From a virus, in IMG/VR virus record IMGVR_UViG_3300006028_000005, positions 1 through 53,508 of that record: 53,508 nt of DNA. The stretch is one strand, 5' to 3'. The notes under the pieces were generated by a model, which was not told where the DNA came from, did not search any database, and saw only the letters and a program-made list of their open reading frames with translations. Position numbers and translations under genes: made by a program. Shown piece after piece: positions 1 through 7,509 of this stretch (its first letter is position 1; every line of letters begins with the position of its first letter).

Positions 1-30
1 AGAATTTATCACAACCATGAAAAATGGGAA
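1..30. repeat. 30-bp terminal direct repeat (left copy)
   Basis: The first 30 bases are identical to bases 53479-53508. A reading frame that starts at 53473 runs through the repeat into the gene ending at 591, so the two ends join to make an intact gene. The simplest reading is a circular assembly with 30 bp of overlap (unique length 53478 bp). A true short terminal repeat is less likely. Confidence 0.95.
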
Positions 31-591
31 GATTTGGGAATGTGGTTTAAACGACCGTTCGACCTGCAAGCTGCAATAGATTTTACCGGAAATACAGAAT
101 TATATGGCGAATATATGTGGCGTGTAATTTGCCAATGGCCTTTAACTTGCGAACACAACCTGACAGCTAATGGTAACAGGCAAGCTTGGTTAGGTCATGC
201 AGCCGCATATATGGCAATACAAGCCCCTGAATCAGTTACCCGTAAAGCGTGGAGTTTCTTAACAGAAATACAGCGAATTGAAGCAGATAAAAAAGCCGCT
301 GAATGTATTGAAACATGGGAATGGCAGCACAACCATAGTCTAGGTGTTAAGTCTGTGAGTGGCCCGTATATTGACGCTTATTTAAAACGCGATTACGATT
401 ACATACCGGATGAATTGCCAGGCTCATTACAGGATTTGGCACCGGCTTATAAATTTATTTGCGCGGCAATTCTTAAAAACGATCTACATCTATCATCATT
501 AGGATACTCAAAACCAAAATCAGAATATTACTCACTTTTAAAGAAAATAGAAATAGATGAACGTTTACGAAGCAAGCAACAACCGGCTTAA
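1..591 (+). CDS. DUF3440-like companion of the PAPS-reductase-like protein (5' end at 53473)
   Basis: The protein is about 197 residues once the junction is closed. The ATG at 53473 adds a short N-terminus in the same frame, and there is no ATG nearer than codon 14 of the window. The last 45 residues (AILKNDLHLSSLGYSKPKSE region) align by eye with the C-terminus of the next protein (CILKNDHLMKYAGFSLTKNE), which is the C-terminal part of IbrA/DUF3440 proteins. The N-terminal 140 residues are not recognised and carry no nucleotide-loop motif. The gene overlaps the next by 35 nt, so the two are probably translated together. A role as accessory subunit of the IbrA/IbrB pair is inferred. Confidence 0.75.
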   Translation, partial: RIYHNHEKWEDLGMWFKRPFDLQAAIDFTGNTELYGEYMWRVICQWPLTCEHNLTANGNRQAWLGHAAAYMAIQAPESVTRKAWSFLTEIQRIEADKKAAECIETWEWQHNHSLGVKSVSGPYIDAYLKRDYDYIPDELPGSLQDLAPAYKFICAAILKNDLHLSSLGYSKPKSEYYSLLKKIEIDERLRSKQQPA

Positions 592-1822
592 ATACATATT
601 TGATAATTTCGATAACGTTTACTTATCGTTTAGCGGCGGTAAGGATTCCGGTGTAATGTTAAATCTTACTATTGATTGGATGCGTAATAATGTTCCTGGT
701 AGAACGTTGGGAATTTTCCACTTGGATTATGAATGTCAGTACACCATGACTACTGAATACGTAAACAAAACCCTTTCTGAAAATACAGATATTTTGGATA
801 TTTACCGGGTGTGCGTACCTTTTAAGGTAACAACCTGTACATCTATGACCGAAAGCTATTGGAGACCATGGGATGAAAGCAAGCGCGAATTATGGGTATC
901 CCCTATGCCTGAAAATTCCAAAACGTATTTTTCATTTTATGATGAAGAAATGTGGGATTATGAATTTCAGGAAAAATTTTCACTTTGGTATCATAAAATT
1001 AAAGGCTCAAAACGAACCGCTTGCTTAGTCGGTATCAGGACACAGGAGTCTTTAAACAGGTGGAGGGCTATTCATTCAGACAGAAATTATAATAATTTCA
1101 TGGGCAAGGATTGGACTAAAAAAATGTATAATAACGTTTTTAACTGTTACCCTATTTTCGATTGGACTACACAAGATATTTGGACAGCTAACGGTAAGTT
1201 TGGTTGGGATTACAATAAGCTGTATGATGTGATGTACCAGGCTGGAATACCAATAGATCAACAACGGGTTGCGTCTCCATTCATAAGTACCGCAATATCT
1301 TCACTTAAAATGTATAAGGTCATAGAGCCTAAAACATGGGGTAAACTTATAGGCCGCGTCAACGGCGTTAACTTCGCCGGTTTATATGGCGGTACTACCG
1401 CTATGGGTTGGCAATCAATAAAGTTACCACCGGGTCATACATGGAAATCTTATATGTTTTTTTTGCTTGATACATTACCGAAAAATACCGCTGATAATTA
1501 CCGCGCAAAACTTTCTGTATCACAGGAATTTTGGCGTACTAAAGGTGGCTGTTTGTCAAATGAAGTAACTGATAAATTAGTTTCAATGGATGTTCCCATA
1601 ACAATACAGCCAGCAGGAAATTACAAAACTGACAAGCTGCCTGTAACGATGGAGTATTTAGATGATTGCGATATTAAAGAGTTTACACAGATACCTACTT
1701 ATAAAAGGATGTGTATTTGCATCCTAAAGAACGATCACCTGATGAAGTACGCAGGTTTTTCACTAACAAAAAATGAAGAAATTTACAGACAAAGAATATT
1801 AAAAAGATATGAGCAACTTTAA
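557..1822 (+). CDS. IbrA-like phosphoadenosine phosphosulfate reductase-family protein (DUF3440)
   Basis: The 421-residue protein has the PP-loop SFSGGKDS at residues 24-31, used in this family to bind and activate ATP or PAPS. A large aromatic-rich middle follows, and a DUF3440-like C-terminus lies at about residues 375-421. E. coli IbrA and YbdN have the same build and length. The family resembles DndC but its reaction is not established. The stop overlaps the start of a ParB-like gene by 14 nt, the same pairing as ibrA-ibrB. ibrAB was named for control of prophage eib genes. A role in DNA modification or gene control is inference. The family call is firm, the function is not. Confidence 0.88.
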   Translation: MNVYEASNNRLKYIFDNFDNVYLSFSGGKDSGVMLNLTIDWMRNNVPGRTLGIFHLDYECQYTMTTEYVNKTLSENTDILDIYRVCVPFKVTTCTSMTESYWRPWDESKRELWVSPMPENSKTYFSFYDEEMWDYEFQEKFSLWYHKIKGSKRTACLVGIRTQESLNRWRAIHSDRNYNNFMGKDWTKKMYNNVFNCYPIFDWTTQDIWTANGKFGWDYNKLYDVMYQAGIPIDQQRVASPFISTAISSLKMYKVIEPKTWGKLIGRVNGVNFAGLYGGTTAMGWQSIKLPPGHTWKSYMFFLLDTLPKNTADNYRAKLSVSQEFWRTKGGCLSNEVTDKLVSMDVPITIQPAGNYKTDKLPVTMEYLDDCDIKEFTQIPTYKRMCICILKNDHLMKYAGFSLTKNEEIYRQRILKRYEQL

Positions 1823-2318
1823 AAGTCCGGTTTACAATGTTATCGCTGTTCCAATTGATGAAATACAGGCAAACAGCTATAACCCTAACAGTATACCAAC
1901 CCCTGAAATGAACCTGTTAGAGGTGTCAATTTGGGAGGATGGTTATACGATGCCAATAGTTTGTTATCGCCTTGAAAATGGCAAATATGAGGTTGTAGAT
2001 GGGTATCATAGGTTAACAACTATGCGACAATCAAAACGCATATTCGACCGGGAAAACGGGCTTTTGCCAGTGGTTGTGATTGATAAAGATGAAGCTAACC
2101 GTATGGCCTCAACAATACGCCATAACCGGGCACGTGGTAATCACTCAATTGAGCTAATGAGTAATATAGTGGTGGAGTTAACTCAATCTGGTATGAGCGA
2201 TGCCTGGATATTAAAACATATTGGTATGGATGCAGATGAACTAAACCGACTTAAGCAAATAACCGGTTTAGCTTCACTTTGGGCGAATAATGAATTTAGT
2301 GAAACTAATTACAACTGA
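1809..2318 (+). CDS. IbrB-like ParB/Sulfiredoxin-fold protein
   Basis: The 169-residue protein has a ParB N-terminal-type domain, with the conserved VDGYHR motif at residues 63-68 and a following RHNRARG segment near residue 100. The C-terminal 50 residues are helical and probably bind DNA. Partition ParB proteins are much longer. The size and position directly after the PAPS-reductase-like gene (14-nt overlap) match IbrB. No ParA gene is present, so a partition role is unlikely. The pair probably acts together on DNA or nucleotides, which is inferred from the conserved pairing. Confidence 0.85.
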   Translation: MSNFKSPVYNVIAVPIDEIQANSYNPNSIPTPEMNLLEVSIWEDGYTMPIVCYRLENGKYEVVDGYHRLTTMRQSKRIFDRENGLLPVVVIDKDEANRMASTIRHNRARGNHSIELMSNIVVELTQSGMSDAWILKHIGMDADELNRLKQITGLASLWANNEFSETNYN

Positions 2319-2319
2319 T

Positions 2320-2523
2320 ATGTATAACAAAGCTCATTGGGATAAAACCAAAAAAAACGCACTATATCGCCACGCTGAAATAATAGAGTCGTTTATTAAA
2401 AACAATTACTCAACCACAAAAACTATGGCAGAATGTAAATGTAGTTCGCCATCTGTTTCAAAAGCTCTGGCAAGATATTTATGCAAACCAAAAGAATCAA
2501 TTGTTTTAATGTCAAAAATTTAG
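2320..2523 (+). CDS. Small helix-turn-helix protein
   Basis: This is a 67-residue basic protein. The segment from about residue 29 (YSTTKTMAECKCSSPSVSKAL) has the spacing of a helix-turn-helix with a short turn. An upstream ATG at 2290 would add 10 residues but lies inside the ParB-like gene. The ATG at 2320 begins just after that gene's stop and is preferred. It probably binds DNA and may regulate the ibrAB-like operon or the replication gene downstream. The family is not recognised. Confidence 0.6.
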   Translation: MYNKAHWDKTKKNALYRHAEIIESFIKNNYSTTKTMAECKCSSPSVSKALARYLCKPKESIVLMSKI

Positions 2524-2537
2524 TTAAATTTAAACCC

Positions 2538-2708
2538 ATGAAACAATTAAAGGAAAAAATCCAAAAATCAGGATTGAAGCAAAACTTTATAGCTGAAAAG
2601 GTGGGGGTAGGAAACTCACATCTTACCATGATGCTTAACGGTAATGCTGTTATGCCGGAAGATGTTAGGAATAAGATAAACGAGCTACTTTCAAAGGTAT
2701 CTGTTTAA
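2538..2708 (+). CDS. Cro/C1-type HTH protein
   Basis: The 56-residue protein is almost exactly one XRE-type HTH domain. LKEKIQKSGLKQNFIAEKVG forms helices 1-2, followed by the recognition helix NSHLTMMLNG and a short helix (PEDVRNKINELL). An ATG at 2481 in the same frame lies inside the previous gene and gives an unrelated N-terminus, so 2538 is preferred. It is a candidate repressor for the replication gene or for the operator-like sequences near 35 and 48 kb. The fold is well supported; the target is unknown. Confidence 0.75.
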   Translation: MKQLKEKIQKSGLKQNFIAEKVGVGNSHLTMMLNGNAVMPEDVRNKINELLSKVSV

Positions 2709-2740
2709 TTTTTAGGCTGTAAATTTTTATAAAAAGTTAA

Positions 2741-3829
2741 ATGTCAATAGTTACAATTGATGCTAAAATTATCGTACCTGATACGGTTATACAGCTTACA
2801 CCAATTCAGGAAAAATTTAATTCTGCTATAATTACGGCACATGAAAATATTGATGTTCCACCGATTTGTATTGAAATAAAAGAGGGCGAATTTTCGTCTG
2901 AAATTGGCACGCTTGGTAACATATCATTATTTATAGGCAAGGCTAAGCAGGGTAAAACTTTCGCAATATCAATGGTAATGGCAGCGGCCGAAACCGGTGA
3001 GTGGTTGATGGATAAAATAAAAGTTAATTTACCAATTGATAAAAAAACTGTTTTATACATTGATACCGAACAAAGCCGATACCATGAACAGCGAGTGCTT
3101 AAGCGCATATTGAAACTTGCCGGTCGCGATGATGCTGTTAATCTAATTGCCTTAAACCTTAGAAAATATTCACCAAATGAACGCCTTGAAATTGTAGAGC
3201 ACGCTATTTATGAACTTGAAAATTTAGGTTTGGTTATTTTAGACGGTGTTCGTGATCTTATTAGTTCAATAAATGACGAGGAGCAAAGCAGTATGATAAC
3301 TTCTAAGTTGCTTAAATGGAGCGAAGAAACTAATTGTCACATTTGCGCCGTGCTTCATACTAACAAAGGCGATAACAATGCCAGGGGGCATTTAGGAACT
3401 GAATTAACCAATAAGTCTGAAAGCGTTATATCAGTACAAAAAGATACTGAAAATAAAGACAATATTATCGTTAAACCTGAGTATTGCCGCAACCGGGAAT
3501 TTGAAGAATTTACTTTTTATATTGATGATTTTGGCATGCCATTTATAACGGAAAATAGTCAACCATCCATTGCAAATAAACGAAAATCATTGAGCCCGGT
3601 TGACATTGATAAAACAACACATGGATTAGCATTATCACATGCTTTTAAATCATCACATGAATTACTTTACAAAGATTTAGTTGCAAATGTTAAGGATTAT
3701 TTTATGAGGTATGGAGGTCAATTCGGTGATAATAAGGCAAAGGATTTTGTTGTTTTTTATACTAATGAGGGCTTAATTTTAAAGGAAAATAACGGTGGAA
3801 AATACCCTGTTTACATAAAAAAGACTTAA
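2741..3829 (+). CDS. RepA-like / AAA_25 replication ATPase
   Basis: The 362-residue protein is a RecA/DnaB-fold ATPase. It has a Walker A motif GKAKQGKT at residues 66-73, the YIDTEQSRYHEQR segment typical of RepA-like ATPases at 106-118, and a Walker B motif LVILDG at 164-169. A conserved HTNKGDNNARGHLGTE motif lies near 205-220. The family includes plasmid and mobile-element replication helicases. Its stop codon lies within the first of nine 9-bp iterons (3828-4019), the usual arrangement of a Rep protein beside its origin. The C-terminal 80 residues probably form a winged-helix or DNA-binding region. An origin-loading or helicase role is inferred. Confidence 0.85.
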   Translation: MSIVTIDAKIIVPDTVIQLTPIQEKFNSAIITAHENIDVPPICIEIKEGEFSSEIGTLGNISLFIGKAKQGKTFAISMVMAAAETGEWLMDKIKVNLPIDKKTVLYIDTEQSRYHEQRVLKRILKLAGRDDAVNLIALNLRKYSPNERLEIVEHAIYELENLGLVILDGVRDLISSINDEEQSSMITSKLLKWSEETNCHICAVLHTNKGDNNARGHLGTELTNKSESVISVQKDTENKDNIIVKPEYCRNREFEEFTFYIDDFGMPFITENSQPSIANKRKSLSPVDIDKTTHGLALSHAFKSSHELLYKDLVANVKDYFMRYGGQFGDNKAKDFVVFYTNEGLILKENNGGKYPVYIKKT

Positions 3830-4019
3830 ACCGATTAAACCGATTAAAGTTAATAACAAAACATTAATAAAATTATAAATATCATAACAAAACATGTAAA
3901 ATACCAATCAGTTTAATCAGTTTAATCAGTTTAATCAGTTTAATTAACAACCGGTTTAATCGGTTTACCCGCCTATGTAAATAAGGCGGGAGTAAACTGA
4001 TTGGTTTAATAAACTGATT
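3828..4019. repeat. Iteron cluster with hairpin, candidate replication origin
   Basis: Nine copies of the 9-mer AATCRGTTT or its reverse complement are present. Two reverse copies lie at 3828-3836 and 3837-3845, four tandem forward copies at 3906-3941, one forward copy at 3958-3966, and reverse copies at 3994-4002 and 4011-4019. A hairpin (CCCGCCT at 3968-3974, AGGCGGG at 3984-3990) sits between the last three and is extended outward by inverted iterons. The rest is very AT-rich. Iterons beside a Rep-type ATPase suggest an origin. An operator array or terminator is the alternative. Confidence 0.75.
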
Positions 4020-4061
4020 AATTAGTCTAAAATAAAAAATTACATTATAAACTAAATTTGT

Positions 4062-4069
4062 TATATTTA
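4062..4069 (+). promoter_or_regulatory. -7 promoter box (TATATTTA)
   Basis: TATATTTA ends 4 nt before the ATG of the endonuclease gene. This is the same spacing as at 15578, 24356 and 25265, so the transcript is probably leaderless. A second box, TAAATTTG, lies at 4053-4060. No clear TTTG -33 element is present. Confidence 0.45.
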
Positions 4070-4073
4070 AACC

Positions 4074-4517
4074 ATGAAAACAAAAAAATGCTTTAGATGC
4101 CAAACAGAAAAGAAAATTTCTGAATTTGGAAATAACAAACAAAAAAGAGATGGTCTTTCTGTTTATTGCAAGCCGTGCTTGATAAACGCAATAAATGAAT
4201 CAAGGGAAAGAAATGGTAAAAAGCCATTTATACCAAAAGAAAAAAAAGAAAAAATGTCTCCGGAAGATAGAAATAAATCAAATCATCTTCGAAAATTTAA
4301 TCTTTCATTACCTGCATATAAATCAATGTTATTAGATCAAAATAATTGCTGTGCTATATGCAAAGACAGTTTTATTGGGGTTAGGATTTATGTAGATCAT
4401 TGCCATAAAAATAAAAATGTTCGAGGCTTGCTTTGTTTAAATTGCAATATAACACTTGGTCATGTAAAAGATAATATTGAAACATTAAAAACTATGATTA
4501 ATTATTTATCAGTATGA
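4074..4517 (+). CDS. Recombination endonuclease VII-like HNH nuclease
   Basis: The 147-residue protein has an N-terminal zinc knuckle (C6, C9, C32, C35) and a C-terminal endonuclease VII-type HNH core. The core has CAIC at 93-96, VDHCH at 107-111 and CLNC at 121-124, followed by the conserved LGHVKDN segment. T4 endonuclease VII resolves branched DNA before packaging. Small free-standing relatives may be Holliday-junction resolvases or homing nucleases. It follows the iteron region and overlaps the primase-like gene by 4 nt, so a role in replication or recombination is likely. Confidence 0.85.
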   Translation: MKTKKCFRCQTEKKISEFGNNKQKRDGLSVYCKPCLINAINESRERNGKKPFIPKEKKEKMSPEDRNKSNHLRKFNLSLPAYKSMLLDQNNCCAICKDSFIGVRIYVDHCHKNKNVRGLLCLNCNITLGHVKDNIETLKTMINYLSV

Positions 4518-5353
4518 AATCAATTTTAGACCGTCAAGTAAGCTGTTACAAATCATACACTGACCCTAATCCGGTTGAGATAAATATTCAGACTTTTTTA
4601 AATAGCAGAAAGTTTGCAAGCCAGGTTGATGAAATCAGATTAACCGATGACAAAAAGGAACGAGATCGATTAAAAGCATTATTGCCAGCTATAACACCAA
4701 GCGGTATTTTTAAATATCGTAATGAAGCTGGATTAATTAAACATTCATCATTAATTCAGTTTGATATTGATTATAAAGGAAATGAGCATATTGATAATTT
4801 TGAAGATTTAAGAACGGAAATTGGTAAGTTATCATTTGTAGCTTATTGCGGTTATTCAACAAGCGGTATGGGAATATGGGGACTTGTTCCGATAGCTTAT
4901 ATCGAAAAACATAAACTTCACTTACAGGCCCTTAAAACCATATTTAAAGGGTATGATATAAAAATGGATAATGCCCCATCCAATGTTGCATCATTGCGCG
5001 GTTACACTTATGATGATGAAGCGTATATTAATACAAATGCTACCGTTTTTACTTATATTCATAAAAACGAGCCTATACGAATTCACACCACCAACCACGA
5101 ACAATCAATTGAAAAAAGGTTTGAACGTGCCATTAAAAAAACACAGGAGAATGAATTGTTTGTTGACGGTTCAAAGCATTGTTTTTTAGTTAAATTGGCA
5201 GGGTATTGTAATGCAGTAGGTATCGCACATGAAGATTGTATAGATTTGGTAGAGCAAAATTTCAGATCATTAACCGGTAGTGATATTGATTTAGCCAAGC
5301 CTGTTCATAATGTTTATAAATCATATAAAAATCAATTTTCAGAATATGCCTAA
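4514..5353 (+). CDS. BT4734/VirE N-terminal-like primase-related protein
   Basis: The 279-residue protein carries the segment QFDIDYKGNEHI near residue 78 and CGYSTSGMGIWGLVPI near residue 115. These match the BT_4734-like N-terminal domain common on Bacteroidetes mobile elements and related to primases. The acidic FDID pair is the likely metal site. The C-terminal third (ERAIKKTQ onward) is a helical region that often follows this domain. It is coupled to the endonuclease by an ATGA overlap. Primer synthesis for the RepA-like ATPase is inferred from family and position. Confidence 0.75.
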   Translation: MKSILDRQVSCYKSYTDPNPVEINIQTFLNSRKFASQVDEIRLTDDKKERDRLKALLPAITPSGIFKYRNEAGLIKHSSLIQFDIDYKGNEHIDNFEDLRTEIGKLSFVAYCGYSTSGMGIWGLVPIAYIEKHKLHLQALKTIFKGYDIKMDNAPSNVASLRGYTYDDEAYINTNATVFTYIHKNEPIRIHTTNHEQSIEKRFERAIKKTQENELFVDGSKHCFLVKLAGYCNAVGIAHEDCIDLVEQNFRSLTGSDIDLAKPVHNVYKSYKNQFSEYA

Positions 5354-5393
5354 TTACAAAAAATACGCAAAACCAGTAACGACAAAACCATGA
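5346..5393 (+). pseudogene. 15-codon remnant of the YKKYAKPVTT gene
   Basis: The short frame overlaps the end of the primase-like gene and reads MPNYKKYAKPVTTKP. Ten residues (YKKYAKPVTT) match the N-terminus of the gene at 5894 exactly at protein level, while the DNA differs at several third positions. It looks like the truncated older copy of a duplicated start. It could instead be a short leader peptide. Confidence 0.5.
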
Positions 5394-5557
5394 CAGTATA
5401 AGACCTAATCGACAAGCTACAGTTAGCTAAAGACAAAAACCAACAAGTTGAGGTAATAAGCCTCAATATAAATTGCGGAGTAGTATGCTCTGTTTTTCAA
5501 TCACCAAACGCAATAGTTTTAAAAGCGTTTATAGATAATACTGAATATGAAGACTAA
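5390..5557 (+). pseudogene. 55-codon gene interrupted by TAA at codon 4
   Basis: From the ATG at 5390 the frame reads MTV, then TAA at 5399-5401, then 51 further open codons (DLIDKLQLAKDKNQQVEV onward) to the stop at 5555-5557. The start MTVxDLIDKLQ looks like an ordinary small phage protein with one sense codon changed to TAA. No ATG, GTG or TTG follows early in the frame to rescue it. Possible explanations are a recent nonsense mutation, a sequencing error or readthrough. Confidence 0.6.
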
Positions 5558-5894
5558 ACCCAACGTAACCCTATACATATGCCAGCATTGCCGTAAACCA
5601 TATCAGGTAAAGCACGCATGTGAAAGACATGAACCTATATGTATTAAAAACCCGGAATATAAATCAGCATGTGGCGGCTGTACTTTTTGTCAGGAAGTAG
5701 AAAAAGAATATTATTTTGACGCTTACGATGGCGAGCATACAAAAGTTACGAAAGGCTTTTTATGCACTAAGCTAAATCAAAAAATGTATCCGCCTAAAGT
5801 TGTAAGAAAAGGTATACTAGATAATTATCCTGAAAGTTTTGAAGGGGAAGTTTGTATGCCGAAAGAATGTGAACACTTTGAATTTACTTGGTAA
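5547..5894 (+). CDS. Cys-rich zinc-finger-like hypothetical protein
   Basis: The 115-residue protein starts with a C2H2-like finger: CQHC at residues 12-15, then H23 and two further possible ligands (C25, H28). A second Cys cluster, CGGCTFC, lies near residues 42-48, with more cysteines at the C-terminus. Zinc binding is likely. The ATG lies inside the tail of the interrupted 5390 gene (11-nt overlap), and the stop overlaps the next start (TAATG). The function is not recognised. Confidence 0.75.
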   Translation: MKTKPNVTLYICQHCRKPYQVKHACERHEPICIKNPEYKSACGGCTFCQEVEKEYYFDAYDGEHTKVTKGFLCTKLNQKMYPPKVVRKGILDNYPESFEGEVCMPKECEHFEFTW

Positions 5895-6034
5895 TGGCAA
5901 AGTCTTACAAAAAGTACGCTAAGCCGGTCACCACGTTCGATATGTTCACAGGCAACATGACCACTGCCGAGCCCGACACACCGCGTTATAAAGCCAAGCC
6001 GAAGCCTAAAGTGCCTTATGTTCATCCGCCTTGA
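5894..6034 (+). CDS. Small basic Pro/Lys-rich protein (YKKYAKPVTT)
   Basis: The 46-residue protein starts MAKSYKKYAKPVTT and ends in a Lys/Pro-rich tail (PRYKAKPKPKVPYVHPP). The start overlaps the previous stop by 1 nt. After its TGA (6032-6034) the same frame stays open for 30 more codons with protein-like content. The gene may therefore have been longer and truncated by the TGA. The function is unknown. Confidence 0.65.
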   Translation: MAKSYKKYAKPVTTFDMFTGNMTTAEPDTPRYKAKPKPKVPYVHPP

Positions 6035-6037
6035 CTG

Positions 6038-6127
6038 GTGGAGTATTTGACGAAAAGGGATAGACTTTTGTGGAAAACAGCGAGTGAATCAACAAAATTG
6101 GAATTGAAGGAAAAATATAAAGTTTAA
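6038..6127 (+). other. Open extension after TGA, or small GTG-started ORF
   Basis: In the frame of the preceding gene the codons after TGA read LVEYLTKRDRLLWKTASES and continue to a TAA at 6125-6127. GTG at 6038 would give a 29-residue peptide. The charged helical content looks coding. It may be the severed C-terminal part of the 5894 gene. Confidence 0.4.
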
Positions 6128-6131
6128 AATT

Positions 6132-6398
6132 ATGAGCGCATACGAAGGTAGTAAAATGCAGGAAAATGATGAGAATAGGAAACAAGGTTTCTTAGGTCAC
6201 ATCAAAATAAACAAAGGCGAAACCAGAAAGGAAAAAGCTGAACAACAATTACACGATGCTATAATGCAAAAGATGGATATACCATTTGAGCAGCAGGCCG
6301 AAAAGAAGATGCAGGTTCACGAGGCCGCGCGTAGGCTTGAACTTGCTGCATTCATCGAATGGATGCACGATAAAAACTATTTTATTGGAAAGTTATGA
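6132..6398 (+). CDS. Hypothetical charged helical protein
   Basis: The 88-residue protein is rich in Glu, Lys and Gln with no Cys or membrane segment. Residues 30-85 are predicted helical (EKAEQQLHDAIMQKM and following). The stop overlaps the nuclease start by 4 nt, which suggests coupled translation and perhaps joint function. No family is recognised. Confidence 0.7.
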   Translation: MSAYEGSKMQENDENRKQGFLGHIKINKGETRKEKAEQQLHDAIMQKMDIPFEQQAEKKMQVHEAARRLELAAFIEWMHDKNYFIGKL

Positions 6399-6970
6399 TA
6401 GACCGCTATCCATTCACCCCAATCGAACCAACCTACTTCGCCAACGAAGCCCAACTCCAATCCCACCTAATCAAATGGATAAAACACAATTGGCCTCGTC
6501 TTCATTTCCGCTGCGATTGGTTCGCCGACCATTATTGCCCGCCGCATATCAAAGAGCAATACCAGGCAGCGCAAAGCGGTAGTGATGAATTTGAGGGTAC
6601 TGGCTATCCAGATTTACATATAGTTCATAATAACGGGATATATCCTGGGTTGTATATTGAGACGAAGTTAAGCGCTGATAAGGCATTCAGAAAAGACGGG
6701 GTGACATTATTGAGTAGTCAACACCTATGGAATCAATTCACGTACCACACCTATTTAAAAGCCCAAGGTTACGCAGTTATATTTGGTTTGGGTGAATTAC
6801 ACATAAAAAGTAATATCGTGGCTTATATGGCAGGAAATAAGATTGGGCAAAAAATTATTGCTGTTCCTTATGCGGACAAACACCGCGCCGCATCAGACAA
6901 GGCAGCGGAGGAATTTCAGAGGCAATATGATTTGGATAATCCTGACTTCATGGCAACACCTTTCGGATAA
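6395..6970 (+). CDS. VRR-NUC-type PD-(D/E)XK nuclease
   Basis: The 191-residue protein has E18 and the helix LQSHLIKWIKHNW, then GTGYPDLHI with the catalytic D at residue 73. IETK follows (E89, K91), and a Gln at 109. This order matches VRR-NUC restriction-like nucleases found in many phages and proposed to act on branched or modified DNA. Length is slightly above a minimal VRR-NUC domain. It is the last gene before the terminase, so repair or DNA processing for packaging is plausible. Confidence 0.8.
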   Translation: MIDRYPFTPIEPTYFANEAQLQSHLIKWIKHNWPRLHFRCDWFADHYCPPHIKEQYQAAQSGSDEFEGTGYPDLHIVHNNGIYPGLYIETKLSADKAFRKDGVTLLSSQHLWNQFTYHTYLKAQGYAVIFGLGELHIKSNIVAYMAGNKIGQKIIAVPYADKHRAASDKAAEEFQRQYDLDNPDFMATPFG

Positions 6971-6980
6971 ACAATAATTA

Positions 6981-7012
6981 TTTGACATTGTAAAAAATAG
7001 TTGGTAGATTAG
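6981..7012 (+). promoter_or_regulatory. Promoter before terminase genes
   Basis: TTTG at 6981-6984 and TAGATTAG at 7005-7012 are separated by 20 nt, close to the Bacteroidetes pattern. The -7 box is imperfect. It ends 5 nt before the ATG at 7018, so the mRNA may be nearly leaderless. Confidence 0.5.
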
Positions 7013-7017
7013 CGGGT

Positions 7018-7509
7018 ATGGCAGCACCGAAAGGCAATAAGTTTTGGGAGAATAGAAGTAAACATGGCAGGGATATTTTATTTGCCACGCCTGAATTACT
7101 TTTAGAGGCTGCGTGTGAGTATTTTGAATGGTGTGTTGCTACACCACTAATTGAAGTTGATTTCAAAGGTAAAGATGCTGATAGGGTTGAGATACCAAAG
7201 ATGCGCCCATTTACCATACACGGGCTATGTTTATATATCGGTTGCGGTACTTCTTATTTCAGAAACTTTACTCCACCTACAGAAGATTTTAAGGCAGTCA
7301 TAACACGCATAGAGGAAATTATATATTCTCAAAAGTTCGATGGAGCCGCCGCAGGATTCTTAAATCCAAACATAATAGCACGTGATTTAGGCTTAGCTGA
7401 AAAGACTGAAACTAAAGATACTACCGAAAAATCAGCAGAATTTGATAATCTTTCAGATGACGAATTGATGAAACTTGCTGAAATGATGCAAAAGCTAAAT
7501 GCAAATTGA
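7018..7509 (+). CDS. terS: Terminase small subunit (DNA-packaging gp3-like)
   Basis: The 163-residue protein begins APKGNKFWENRSKHGRD, followed by the helical PELLLEAACEYFEWC segment and later GCGTSYFRNF. These are typical of the gp3-like DNA-packaging family in Bacteroidetes phages. The C-terminal 40 residues are acidic and helical, as expected for contact with the large subunit. It lies directly upstream of terL with an 11-nt overlap. The protein should recognise phage DNA and start packaging. Confidence 0.85.
   Translation: MAAPKGNKFWENRSKHGRDILFATPELLLEAACEYFEWCVATPLIEVDFKGKDADRVEIPKMRPFTIHGLCLYIGCGTSYFRNFTPPTEDFKAVITRIEEIIYSQKFDGAAAGFLNPNIIARDLGLAEKTETKDTTEKSAEFDNLSDDELMKLAEMMQKLNAN

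Noticed and set aside
1809-2318. ParB as evidence for plasmid-like partition
   Set aside because: No ParA and no parS-like array were seen. The pairing with the PAPS-reductase-like gene points to the IbrB type.
5399-5401. TAA read as a sense codon (recoded genetic code)
   Set aside because: All other genes end at ordinary TAA, TAG or TGA. A single interrupted gene is better explained by mutation.
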